A stretch of 64,000 nt of DNA, taken from assembly GCF_021654775.1 (NCBI RefSeq), contig NZ_AP025343.1, positions 5,919,501-5,983,500 on the forward strand, read 5' to 3'. The notes beneath the pieces are model-generated. The model did no database searches and was not told the origin of the DNA. It saw only the letters and a list, made by a program, of their open reading frames with translations. This document shows, piece after piece, positions 26,124-34,137 of this stretch (position 1 is the first letter of the stretch; each line of letters begins with the position of its first letter). A program made the position numbers and the translations under genes. This DNA is from Paenibacillus azoreducens. GTDB lineage: Bacteria > Bacillota > Bacilli > Paenibacillales > Paenibacillaceae.

Positions 26124-26720
26124 CTATTGAAAAAAACGGATATGGCGGATTTGCGTGATCAGGTTATCGTATTTGCGGCGCAGTTTCCCGCGGTTATCGG
26201 GCATCAGTTCGATGTTCACAGCCTCCGCAATCGCCTCCGCCACTTCAGGGATCGTCATCGCATCCGTTTGCAGCTGCCGCTCAAATGCAGGAAGGGAAAG
26301 CCCCTCGATGCATCTATCGATCTGCTGCGCGGCCCATGAACGCTCATTTTCGCCCCGGCTTCGCAGTCTCTTCAGCAGCGTCTCCTTGGCGGCGCAAAGC
26401 GCAAAATGATGAACGACAACCCCATCCCGCCTCAACCTGCCGACGATCTCGTCGAAATATACCGGATTGACAATCGTCATCGGAATGATCAGCGTTCCGT
26501 CATATTCTTCATGCATGTATTTGATCATGCCGTAATTCGTTTCGCGCCACATCTTGTGATCCTGAAAATCGCTTTTGGCCATGGATGCGGGAATGTTTTT
26601 GCGTATAAAATAACCCGCGTTCTCCGGGTCGTAAATATATGAATCCGGTATCCGCCGATGAAGCTCATGCGTCGTTTGCGTTTTTCCTGCTCCAAAAGCA
26701 CCGTTAACCCAAATAATCAT
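26124..26720 (-). CDS. tmrB: Tunicamycin-resistance ATP-binding protein
   Basis: 198 residues strongly resembling Bacillus subtilis TmrB over its whole length: MIIWVNGAFGAGKTQT with Walker A GAFGAGKT, DFQDHKMWRETNYGMI, VPMTIVNP-like IIPMTIVNPVYFDEIVGRL, HHFALCAAKETLLKRLRSRG and SWAAQQIDRCIEGLS. TmrB is a membrane-associated ATP-binding protein thought to bind tunicamycin and block its entry. Resistance here is inferred from homology only. Monocistronic. Confidence 0.9.
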   Translation of the reverse strand: MIIWVNGAFGAGKTQTTHELHRRIPDSYIYDPENAGYFIRKNIPASMAKSDFQDHKMWRETNYGMIKYMHEEYDGTLIIPMTIVNPVYFDEIVGRLRRDGVVVHHFALCAAKETLLKRLRSRGENERSWAAQQIDRCIEGLSLPAFERQLQTDAMTIPEVAEAIAEAVNIELMPDNRGKLRRKYDNLITQIRHIRFFQ

Positions 26721-26751
26721 CTCTTCACCTCAAAATCTTCCTGCCAATATC

Positions 26752-27213
26752 TTAGAATCTTAGAATCCCTTGCTGTTTTTTCATTAAATCTACGAACACA
26801 GGTCTCTGAACGGAACTGACCGGCAAGTCTTCGATGTCTTCCAAATACTTGAATTCAAGCTCCAAGGATTCTCCTGCATCGTCGCTGAACTTGAGTCTTT
26901 TCCCGTCGTCGGCCAATTTCCCCCGCAAATCCGCCTCCGCACGGAAAATGAACATCACGAACACCACTTCATTTCCATCCGGATATGTATATTGCATTCT
27001 CGGCCCGCTGTAGACGCCATAAAGCTCAAAACCTGTTACTTCAAGCCCGGTTTCCTCCCGAACCTCGCGTTTCATCGTGTCTTCGATCAGCTCTCCCGGT
27101 TCCATGCCGCCGCCTGGCAGTCCCCAATTTCCGTAATCCGAACGCCGCTGCAGCAAAATACGCCCCCATGCATCCTCAATGATGGCTCCGCCCGTAACGA
27201 TAATTCGCATCAT
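26752..27213 (-). CDS. Nudix hydrolase
   Basis: About 153 residues. The Nudix box Gx5Ex7REUxEExGU is complete (GGGMEPGELIED ... KREVREETGLEV). Hydrolyses a nucleoside diphosphate linked to another moiety; the substrate is unknown. The frame extends to 27237 via TTG, but AAAGGAG stands immediately before the tandem ATGs at 27213 and 27210, so the protein begins (M)MRIIVTGGAI. Confidence 0.88.
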   Translation of the reverse strand: MMRIIVTGGAIIEDAWGRILLQRRSDYGNWGLPGGGMEPGELIEDTMKREVREETGLEVTGFELYGVYSGPRMQYTYPDGNEVVFVMFIFRAEADLRGKLADDGKRLKFSDDAGESLELEFKYLEDIEDLPVSSVQRPVFVDLMKKQQGILRF

Positions 27214-27272
27214 TTTTCTCCTTTTATATGCAATCAATTTTTCTGTGAGAACAAGGTTTATCCTTTTCTTAA

Positions 27273-27764
27273 TTAACGTACATCGGCAACCATCGTAATA
27301 GAGGTATCCACCACGCCAACCTCCTCAAAACCAAAACGCCGGTACAGCTTAACCGCGGCCTCATTGCCCGGATCTACACTTAGCGATATCTTTGCGATGC
27401 CTTTTTGCCGCAGCCCTTCAAACAGTGCCTCCATCAATGCCGTTCCAATTCTCAGCCCCCGGTAGACCGGCGATAAAGCCATCCCGAGCTCGGGGATATC
27501 TGCTGCAACAAAACCAAAACCTTGGTTGTCCTCTGTGAAAAACCGCGCCGTAATCGTTCCCATCGGCTGACCGTCATCCGTTACGGCAATAAAGCCGATA
27601 TCTCCGGTCCGGCCCCAACCCTCGGCATACTTGGCGATCGCCGGGTCCTGAAGAATCTCTCGGTCAAACGGCTTAGCTCCTTCCGGAACAAACAAAGATT
27701 CATATAACATATCCCACATAAAAGGAACGTCCTGCTCCATAATCTGTCTAATCGTGTAGTTCAT
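27273..27764 (-). CDS. GNAT family N-acetyltransferase
   Basis: 163 residues, single GNAT domain: central strand and acetyl-CoA loop LGMALSPVYRGLRIGTALM, then the ISLSVDPGNEAAVKLYRRFGFEEVG segment that closes the active site. Substrate unknown. Followed upstream on the strand by the metallo-hydrolase gene at 16 bases, likely one transcript. Confidence 0.85.
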   Translation of the reverse strand: MNYTIRQIMEQDVPFMWDMLYESLFVPEGAKPFDREILQDPAIAKYAEGWGRTGDIGFIAVTDDGQPMGTITARFFTEDNQGFGFVAADIPELGMALSPVYRGLRIGTALMEALFEGLRQKGIAKISLSVDPGNEAAVKLYRRFGFEEVGVVDTSITMVADVR

Positions 27765-27779
27765 CTTTGGTCTCCTTTT

Positions 27780-28604
27780 TCAGTCCTGATTCAAATATTC
27801 CTTCTGCAAGATGCTTATATTTTCCTGATGGCATTGGTCGGTCGACTCGGATGCAAAACCGTGCTCTAGCCGCAGCCGTTCAAGTGACTGCTCATCGCCT
27901 GTTATAACTGCCTGCTTCAAACGCTCCAAATGGCTCTGCGCCATATTCACTCTCCGCTCCATCTCCTCACGGCTTGCCGTATACTGCCCATGACCGGGAA
28001 CAAGCAGCTCTACCGGATGATTCTGCAATATCTGCCCGGCCTTGCGAATCGTCTCCTCATACGCCCGGGCGCTGTGAAAAATGAAAGGCAGCTCAAAATC
28101 CGACAAATAATCGCCAGCGACAAAAACATGGGCCGAATCGATCACCGTAAACAAACCGTCTGGCGTATGCCCCGGGGCCAGGTAGAAGGTTAATGTAGTG
28201 GAACCGATCGTAATCTGCTGCCCGTCCTCCTCAATTACGATATCAAGCTCGGGAAATTCAACCGGATAATCGCGCTTAACGTAATATCTGGCGTCAAATC
28301 CGCGGATCAGCTGCAGCTTGTGCTCTTTTTGCGGATGGCTTGCAAGTGCGGCGCTTCCGATCGTTTTGGCATCAGGGAATGCTTTATAGCCAATGATATG
28401 ATCATAGTCTCCATGCGTAAACAGCAAATAACAAGCTTTATCGCCCCGAACGGCATCGACATGGGCCTTAATCTCTTCAATTTCACTTGGGAGCCAGTTC
28501 GGGTCTACGACAAGGATGAGATCATCCAGCTCAATGACAGTGGAGGTTGTTTGATATAAAACGCTTTGGAAAATCGTTATCTTATCGTTTGAAAATTGAA
28601 TCAT
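27780..28604 (-). CDS. MBL-fold metallo-hydrolase
   Basis: 274 residues of the metallo-beta-lactamase fold: YLLFTHGDYDHIIG, LAPGHTPDGLF, FVAGDYLSDFE and LLVPGHGQY supply metal ligands. The first motif is HxDxDH rather than the usual HxHxDH, so one Zn ligand is Asp. The substrate is unknown; thioesters, lactones or phosphoesters are all possible. AAAAAAGGTG upstream of the ATG. Confidence 0.82.
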   Translation of the reverse strand: MIQFSNDKITIFQSVLYQTTSTVIELDDLILVVDPNWLPSEIEEIKAHVDAVRGDKACYLLFTHGDYDHIIGYKAFPDAKTIGSAALASHPQKEHKLQLIRGFDARYYVKRDYPVEFPELDIVIEEDGQQITIGSTTLTFYLAPGHTPDGLFTVIDSAHVFVAGDYLSDFELPFIFHSARAYEETIRKAGQILQNHPVELLVPGHGQYTASREEMERRVNMAQSHLERLKQAVITGDEQSLERLRLEHGFASESTDQCHQENISILQKEYLNQD

Positions 28605-28818
28605 GACATCACCTTTTTTCTATAAAAATGAGCTTTCAGTCCCTCTGGCAAAAATATTTGGACGCTCCTCACAAACTACCTTCTGCTTGATTTTCTGTTC
28701 CTAAAAAAAGACAATTGCTGCTCTTGGAGCTTCTGCCGGCGGACCACTATGATGGTTAGACGGTTTTTGCCTTCAGGAAGTTTCCTCCTTGATTAATGAA
28801 AGCCTTTAGATCTCTACA

Positions 28819-28935
28819 TAAGAAAAACGTCTTTCGACGTACTTTTCACAGAAGACAGACCGCATTTAGCGGATGTTTTTCTTGCGATTATAGAATTGTT
28901 CAGCTTCGCTGAAAATTTATAAATTCTATAATCTT
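28819..28935. repeat. Three-hairpin repeat, copy 1
   Basis: About 117 bases containing hairpin A ACGTC-TTTC-GACGT, hairpin B ACCGC-ATTTA-GCGGA and hairpin C, a perfect 12-bp stem GATTATAGAATT / AATTCTATAATC with an inner CAGC-TTC-GCTG. Copy 2 abuts directly. Lies in a 660-base gene-free stretch (28605-29264). Bases 28605-28818 hold nothing I can name. Confidence 0.7.
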
Positions 28936-29047
28936 AAGAAAAACGTCTATCGACGTACTCTCATAGAAGACAGACCGCGTTTAGCGGTAATTTTTCTTGC
29001 GATATAAGGATGCGAGATCTCCGAAGTTTATACTTTCTTATATCTTA
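28934..29047. repeat. Three-hairpin repeat, copy 2
   Basis: Tandem with copy 1 and sharing its first 65 bases closely (AAGAAAAACGTCTATCGACGT ...). Hairpin A ACGTC-TATC-GACGT and B ACCGC-GTTTA-GCGGT are kept; hairpin C uses different bases (GATATAAG / CTTATATC), so both arms changed together. Confidence 0.7.
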
Positions 29048-29135
29048 AAAAAACTTGTCCGTTTTAATCGGACCACCCTATTAATTTCCCTATGTATTGT
29101 TGAATCCCTTTAATATCGGAGATGTTGCCTGGTTA

Positions 29136-29226
29136 GAAAAAAAGAAGGCTGCCGGGCAAGCAAGCATTCCTGTAACAGGATATATCCGGATTTATGCCGG
29201 ATGATGCCGTAAGCCCTCAGCCTTCT
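29136..29226 (-). terminator. Terminator of the GH18 operon
   Basis: Long minus-strand hairpin with arms AGAAGGCTG / CAGCCTTCT followed by TTTTTTTC, with internal pairings (CATCATCCGGCAT, CCTGTTACAGG). It lies 40 bases past the GH18 stop codon. Confidence 0.65.
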
Positions 29227-29264
29227 CTATTATAGATGTTGGATTTATAAATGACTAAAATTAC

Positions 29265-30302
29265 CTAGTTCCGCAGCCCGCGATGCATTGCGTCAAGCAA
29301 ACGATGCGTTTCATCGCAGCCGTATTCCCAGAACATAATGCCCGCCAGATCGTTATCTTTTACATATTCGCATTTATGCCCGATCGATTCCTCATCATCA
29401 TAGGATATCAAACTGGAACCGTTGAAAAGATACGGCGCACGCGCTTCTTCATCCCAAAAACGGGTATACCCGTTTTTGTTGATATAGTCCTTGGCAAGCG
29501 TCGTAAAATCCGGCCCGTACCCGCCGGTGGTGCCGGCCATTTGGTGAAGACCGTGGTTGCGGTCAGGCACCTGATGCCAGACGCGGGAGTAGAACGCAGC
29601 CCCGATCACGATTTTATCTTTCGGAACGCCTGCGCGCATAAACATTTTGACGGAAGCATCCGTACTGATGCGGAACAAATCCCCTGTCGGCGTATACAAA
29701 TTGGTATGGTGTCCGGTCAACACCTGGAACCCGCCGCGCATATCGTAAGTCATCAGCTGCACAAAATCGAGGTATTTTTGCACCTCATCCATTTCGGTAC
29801 CGTCCACGTAATATTGGTCGGCCCCCGCGGCGATGGTGAGCAGGTAATGGCGTCCGTCCTGCGCACCTTTGCGGTCCAGCGCTTCCCGGATGGTCTTAAG
29901 GAGCAGCGTAAAGTTCGTCTTGTCATCCGGACTGGACGCAATTTCGGCTTCGCCGTAACATGGGTATTCCCAATCCAGATCGATCCCGTCAAACGGATGC
30001 TCCGTCAAGACGCGAACCGCCGATTCAGCCATGCTGGCTCTTCCCGCTTCGGTCGCAGCCGCTTCCGAAAAGCCGCCTGCGCTCCATCCGCCGACGGATA
30101 GCAGGATGCACAACTCGGGATGCTCGCGTTTGATCTCCTGTAATAATCCCAAGTTGCGTAAATGATCCGTGGAAATCCGATGATCGACCACATGGCCGAA
30201 AGCCACGTTGAGATGAGTCAGCTTCACCAGGTCTTCCTTGGTCATGTCAGGCAGCTTGGCATCGACGGCATAACCGGCGACAATGTAATTCGGTTTCGTC
30301 AT
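29265..30302 (-). CDS. GH18 glycoside hydrolase, cytoplasmic (chitinase/endo-GlcNAcase family)
   Basis: 345 residues, a single GH18 TIM barrel. Motifs SVGGWSAGGFS (about 69-79) and DxxDxDxE as FDGIDLDWEYP with catalytic acid E112; MTYDMRGG supplies the YxR/Asp region and GIMFWEYGCDE closes the barrel. There is no signal peptide and no carbohydrate-binding module, so it acts inside the cell on imported N-acetylglucosamine-containing oligosaccharides. Its ATG follows directly after the stop of the transglutaminase-like gene, implying coupled translation. Endo-beta-N-acetylglucosaminidase or chitooligosaccharide activity are both possible. Confidence 0.88.
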   Translation of the reverse strand: MTKPNYIVAGYAVDAKLPDMTKEDLVKLTHLNVAFGHVVDHRISTDHLRNLGLLQEIKREHPELCILLSVGGWSAGGFSEAAATEAGRASMAESAVRVLTEHPFDGIDLDWEYPCYGEAEIASSPDDKTNFTLLLKTIREALDRKGAQDGRHYLLTIAAGADQYYVDGTEMDEVQKYLDFVQLMTYDMRGGFQVLTGHHTNLYTPTGDLFRISTDASVKMFMRAGVPKDKIVIGAAFYSRVWHQVPDRNHGLHQMAGTTGGYGPDFTTLAKDYINKNGYTRFWDEEARAPYLFNGSSLISYDDEESIGHKCEYVKDNDLAGIMFWEYGCDETHRLLDAMHRGLRN

Positions 30303-32942
30303 TTACACTTCACTCCGTTCCTTGGACTTTTCCCATACAGCCGATAATACTTGCAGCGATTCCTTCCCGGTTCCGATTTTGTATCCGGAGGCCGTATAGC
30401 GGATTTGGTCCCGGCCATCCAGTACGAACAGATGCGGGAAGCCGGCCTCATGAGCCGGGGACTGCGAAATCATGTCCGGTAATGCAGCATATGAAGAGTC
30501 GCGGACAAATAGGGTCGACTTCGGCAGCTGCGGATAATTGGCCGGATCAAATGAAGCCGTCCACTCGGATTCGCCGATGATCAACACGATTGGCGCCCCG
30601 AGCTCCGTAAACGCTTCGGTCAGCTCGCCGATTTCGCGGAACAGATGCTTGGTCGGTTCGCGCTCCGGTTCGATCCAGGCGGCAATCGCACCGCTTTGGC
30701 CGATCAGTTCTCCCAGCGTCTTGCTTGCTCCGTCCAGGGTCGTAAACGAAGGCTTCCGATCCACTGTTCCCAGCACCGGAATATCATGAACCGCTTGCCG
30801 GAATGTCAGCGTGACATCCGTTTGTTCCCCGGCGCGTACCTTGAAATAAGTTAAGCGCGCCAACACGGTCCCATCCTTCAAGCGGACGCCAGATGTCATC
30901 CGGTATGCGCCCGGTTCCACTTCAAACGGCTGACCATACACATCTTTTTGTCCGTAAGGGAAAAGAAGCGTCTTGTATACTCCATTCTCCAGCCGGGCAA
31001 ACGTAAAGTTCTCGTAATAGGAAGCGGCCGGGGCTTCAGCGGAAGCTTCCGTGTCCTTAAGCAGCCGGATTCGGCCCCAATCCTTGGCTTCCTGCTCCTG
31101 CGGAGCCGAAGCATCCAGCACGGCGTCCACCCAGCTGCCTCCTGCCATATACTGCGGCTTCAGCTCACTAGGATGCAGCCGGGCCGGGAGCCCTAAGCTG
31201 CGGCAGATGGCGACAAAAAGGATATCCAGGGAAACGGGATCGCCTTGCATCAGCTTGTATGTGCCGACCGGATTGCCTTTCCCTTTCAGGTTCGGCAGGT
31301 CTTCCCATCTGCCGTAACCTACGTCCAGTTTGCGAGCAAGTACGGCTGGATCCGCCTTGAACGCTTCGGATTCCGCGGCGGTAAATGCCTGCTGGAAGAA
31401 TCGTTTATACGGCACGATCATTTCATACAGCACGCGCGGGCAAAGAACGTATTCCGTAAATATATCCTCCGGAAGATCTCCGCGCAGCGCCAAGGAACCA
31501 AGCAGATGATCATCCAGCGCATCCCGGAATGTATCTACCAGATCCTTTTCATTCAGGCCCTCCAGCAGCCGCAGCGGCCACTCTCCATGCTCCGCGGAGC
31601 GCTCGCTCAGGAAGGCGGCGATTTCCCGGCTGTTTCCGCGCGCCTTGCGCAGCACATCCCATACCCGGTCGGCAGGCAGTCCGGCCGCGCCGGCCAGTTC
31701 CGCAGCTTCCGCTTCGGTCATGAACGTATCCTCAAAAGACGTCCGGATTTTCGTGCCTGTTTCCAAACGGCGGTTATGCCGCTCGATTTTTTCTTCGGAC
31801 AGCGGCGCAGCCGCTTCGCCTTCACGTTCCGGCGGCGGAACCATGTCCAGATCCACCGTTTCTGACGGCGGTGAAGCCTGGTCCAGGACGATTTCGTAAC
31901 GGTCGCTATCGGCAACCGTAATTTTCTGCTCGCCCCACTTGCCGTTCTTAACCGCGCGAATCACCAAGTCGCCGAAGCCTGTCTTAAAGGAAGCTTCTCC
32001 CTGTTCATTCGTCGGAATCGTGGCGATCGGGTAAAATTCCGCCGTATTATACAGCTCAAAATGCACATCAGCCCCGCCGATGGCATTCCCCTCTCCATCC
32101 TTGACAAGTACTGTGATGGTCCGCGTAGGCGCATAGTTCTCGAGCAGATTGATCTCCGTGAACCATTCGTCAGCCAGCGTAATGTCTTCCGGTCCCGGAT
32201 AATCCGCATAAATCCGGGTATTGATCAGCATGGCCCGCCGGGCGGGCGGACTGAACCAGCCTTGATTCAAGCGGGCTTCCGGTTCGCATGCGCCGATGTA
32301 ATACCAGGTTCCGTCGGCCCAAGCCTCTACCCAAGCATGGTTGTCATCGCAATGCGCCCAGCGCGGCGTGTATACCTGGCGGGCGGGGATGCCGATACTG
32401 CGCAATGCGGCAACGGCGAGCGTGGATTCCTCGCCGCAGCGTCCGCGCGCATTCCGGATCATCGACAGCGGCGCGATCGTCCGCAAGTCACTGGCGATGT
32501 AGGTTGCTTTCTCATGGCACCAATAGTTCGTTTCCAAAATCGCGTCGGCCATGGACAAAGACTTCGTGCGTTCAGCCAGCTCCTTATGCAAAATGCCGCG
32601 GGAATCCTCGATATTTTCCGTGTTTACCCGGTAAGGCAATACAAAATGCAGGAATAAATGATCAGGCACCCGGCTTCCCCAAGGCATAGCCTCGCGGATT
32701 TCAAGCGTCTGCCGCACATGGCTTAAGAATAACGCCCCGTCATAATCGGCCATATCGTTTACCGGCATGTAAGCATACAGATATTTAAGCGCCCAGGTTT
32801 CTTCTTCCGTCAAGTTTTGCTGAAAAACATCAAACAGCTCATGTTCCTTGGCGCGGGCCATCTCCCGCTTTTCGCGCAGTTTGCGCTCGATCAGCTCCAT
32901 CGTCGTTTGATCCAATGAAAATACAGAGGTCTGATTCGTCAT
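30303..32942 (-). CDS. Multidomain transglutaminase-fold protein with thioredoxin-like C-terminus (PNGase-like active site)
   Basis: 879 residues, no signal peptide. Order: helical N-terminus (1-150); transglutaminase core (about 150-245) with Cys169 in GRCGE and His202 in DNHAWVEAW, then WYYIGACEPEARLN; a transthyretin-like beta domain (about 275-355); a linker and helical region (360-460); a second, degenerate transglutaminase-like segment without Cys (about 555-610, SLDILFVAICRSLGLPAR); a beta region; and a thioredoxin/AhpC-like domain (about 730-875) lacking a CxxC. GRCGE plus the ACE motif resemble eukaryotic cytosolic peptide:N-glycanase, but the position of its catalytic Asp is Gly here. 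Sits in an operon with CBM9-like and GH18 genes. Function is unproven. Confidence 0.8.
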   Translation of the reverse strand: MTNQTSVFSLDQTTMELIERKLREKREMARAKEHELFDVFQQNLTEEETWALKYLYAYMPVNDMADYDGALFLSHVRQTLEIREAMPWGSRVPDHLFLHFVLPYRVNTENIEDSRGILHKELAERTKSLSMADAILETNYWCHEKATYIASDLRTIAPLSMIRNARGRCGEESTLAVAALRSIGIPARQVYTPRWAHCDDNHAWVEAWADGTWYYIGACEPEARLNQGWFSPPARRAMLINTRIYADYPGPEDITLADEWFTEINLLENYAPTRTITVLVKDGEGNAIGGADVHFELYNTAEFYPIATIPTNEQGEASFKTGFGDLVIRAVKNGKWGEQKITVADSDRYEIVLDQASPPSETVDLDMVPPPEREGEAAAPLSEEKIERHNRRLETGTKIRTSFEDTFMTEAEAAELAGAAGLPADRVWDVLRKARGNSREIAAFLSERSAEHGEWPLRLLEGLNEKDLVDTFRDALDDHLLGSLALRGDLPEDIFTEYVLCPRVLYEMIVPYKRFFQQAFTAAESEAFKADPAVLARKLDVGYGRWEDLPNLKGKGNPVGTYKLMQGDPVSLDILFVAICRSLGLPARLHPSELKPQYMAGGSWVDAVLDASAPQEQEAKDWGRIRLLKDTEASAEAPAASYYENFTFARLENGVYKTLLFPYGQKDVYGQPFEVEPGAYRMTSGVRLKDGTVLARLTYFKVRAGEQTDVTLTFRQAVHDIPVLGTVDRKPSFTTLDGASKTLGELIGQSGAIAAWIEPEREPTKHLFREIGELTEAFTELGAPIVLIIGESEWTASFDPANYPQLPKSTLFVRDSSYAALPDMISQSPAHEAGFPHLFVLDGRDQIRYTASGYKIGTGKESLQVLSAVWEKSKERSEV

Positions 32943-32951
32943 GTCTTGCGT

Positions 32952-33974
32952 TCACTCCTTCCACAGTTTTCCGTCTTCGCGGATACAATATAATGCAGTC
33001 CCGTCCGATGAAGGAGCCGTGATCTGGAAGAGGCTCCGCGTCGTTTCGATCGTCGGCGTGATGCTCCACTCGTCCTCACCCAGCAGCAAATGGGCGTCCT
33101 TCGCAAATTCGCCGCTTCTTTCAAAATAATTGCGCTGGCGGTAATACAGCTTGCGCAGTTCCCATTTGATGCGCTCATCCTGCGGCAGGACAAATTCATC
33201 CGGTCCGTTTCCGTCAGCAAACACGACGTACCCCCACAGTTCGGGATAATGCATATTGATAATGCCCATTGGCGACCATACCCAGTTGTCTTCCGGATAC
33301 GGTTTGCCGGTCTCGGGGTTAATGACCTTGCAGTACTTACCGTCCTTCACTTCCGTTTGCCACTCAACGCGGGAGAAATTGACGCGCCAAAATTCGCCGG
33401 GCGCCGGCTGACGCGTTTCCGCCGCGCATTCCTTAAGAATCTTCCAAGGAATGGCGACTTCTACGCTCCACTTCCGGTTCTCCGCTCCGGGACGATTAAG
33501 CTCGCCGTCAATGTAAACCGCGGTTTGCAGCCCGCTGATGTCCCAGCCGTTGACCGGCGGGCCCCCGTCGCGATAAGGCTTGACGAGCAGCAAATCCCAT
33601 ACCGTATTCAGCGCATTGATCTCAAACTCGTAATACTGATGCGTATCGCCATCGGGATCAATAAAAATTTCAAAATCATTATCATAGAAAATGACCGATT
33701 CCCGCTCCGTCAGCGTCGCCCAAATCTGGTCTTCGATCAGCTCCGCTCCGAAATAAAAATATTCTTCATCCCACAGCATCTTGACGCGGGTCATCTTGGC
33801 CGGCTTCGGGCGGAGATCGCCTTCGATGTCCACGAACTCCTCCGTCCACGGCGCCGCCTGCCAGAACGGCTTGTCGAGACGGCCGTCCAAAACGAGCGGC
33901 CCTTCCGCCCGCCGGCAAATATAATGTTTTGGTGCATATTCGATCCTAGGTTCTGGTACTCCACTCAGGTTCAT
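32952..33974 (-). CDS. CBM9-like (DOMON-type) carbohydrate-binding protein
   Basis: About 340 residues. The family-9-like module covers most of the chain: LDGRLDKPFWQAAPWTEEF, VKMLWDEEYFYFGAEL, FEIFIDPDGDTHQYYEFEINA, WSVEVAIPWKIL and FWRVNFSRVEWQ. In most bacteria such proteins are exported; this one has no signal peptide. The frame runs to 34058, but GGAGGGAATAAC precedes the ATG at 33974, so the upstream part is not used. First gene of a three-gene operon with the transglutaminase-like and GH18 genes; it may hold glycan substrates for them. Confidence 0.8.
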   Translation of the reverse strand: MNLSGVPEPRIEYAPKHYICRRAEGPLVLDGRLDKPFWQAAPWTEEFVDIEGDLRPKPAKMTRVKMLWDEEYFYFGAELIEDQIWATLTERESVIFYDNDFEIFIDPDGDTHQYYEFEINALNTVWDLLLVKPYRDGGPPVNGWDISGLQTAVYIDGELNRPGAENRKWSVEVAIPWKILKECAAETRQPAPGEFWRVNFSRVEWQTEVKDGKYCKVINPETGKPYPEDNWVWSPMGIINMHYPELWGYVVFADGNGPDEFVLPQDERIKWELRKLYYRQRNYFERSGEFAKDAHLLLGEDEWSITPTIETTRSLFQITAPSSDGTALYCIREDGKLWKE

Positions 33975-34022
33975 GTTATTCCCTCCGGACATCCGCTTTT
34001 TTTTTGTAAGTTCAATGATGAA

Positions 34023-34088
34023 AACGGAATTTTGCAAGCTATGTTGATACTTCGGCAATCATCCCTGAAAGCTTGCAAAATTCCCGTT
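34023..34088 (-). terminator. 15-bp inverted repeat after the GH29 gene
   Basis: Arms AACGGAATTTTGCAAGCT (34023-34040) and AGCTTGCAAAATTCC with a 29-base loop, between the fucosidase stop and the CBM9-like start on the same strand. On minus the stem is followed by TTC only, so it may be a weak terminator, processing site or member of the TTGCAAAA repeat family at 43.7-44.3 kb. Confidence 0.45.
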
Positions 34089-34137
34089 CCCCTTGGTTCT
34101 CTGCGTACTGTTTGTCTACGTATGTTTGTCCGCATCC

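Noticed and set aside
22564..28604. Antibiotic biosynthesis cluster suggested by an ABM monooxygenase, methyltransferase and TmrB in the same stretch
   Set aside because: Genes are on different transcripts with no scaffold-forming enzyme (PKS, NRPS, lanthipeptide synthetase), so a biosynthetic cluster is not supported.
28605..29264. Possible CRISPR array because of repeated units
   Set aside because: Only two adjacent units of about 115 bases with internal hairpins and no short spacers; no cas genes in the window.
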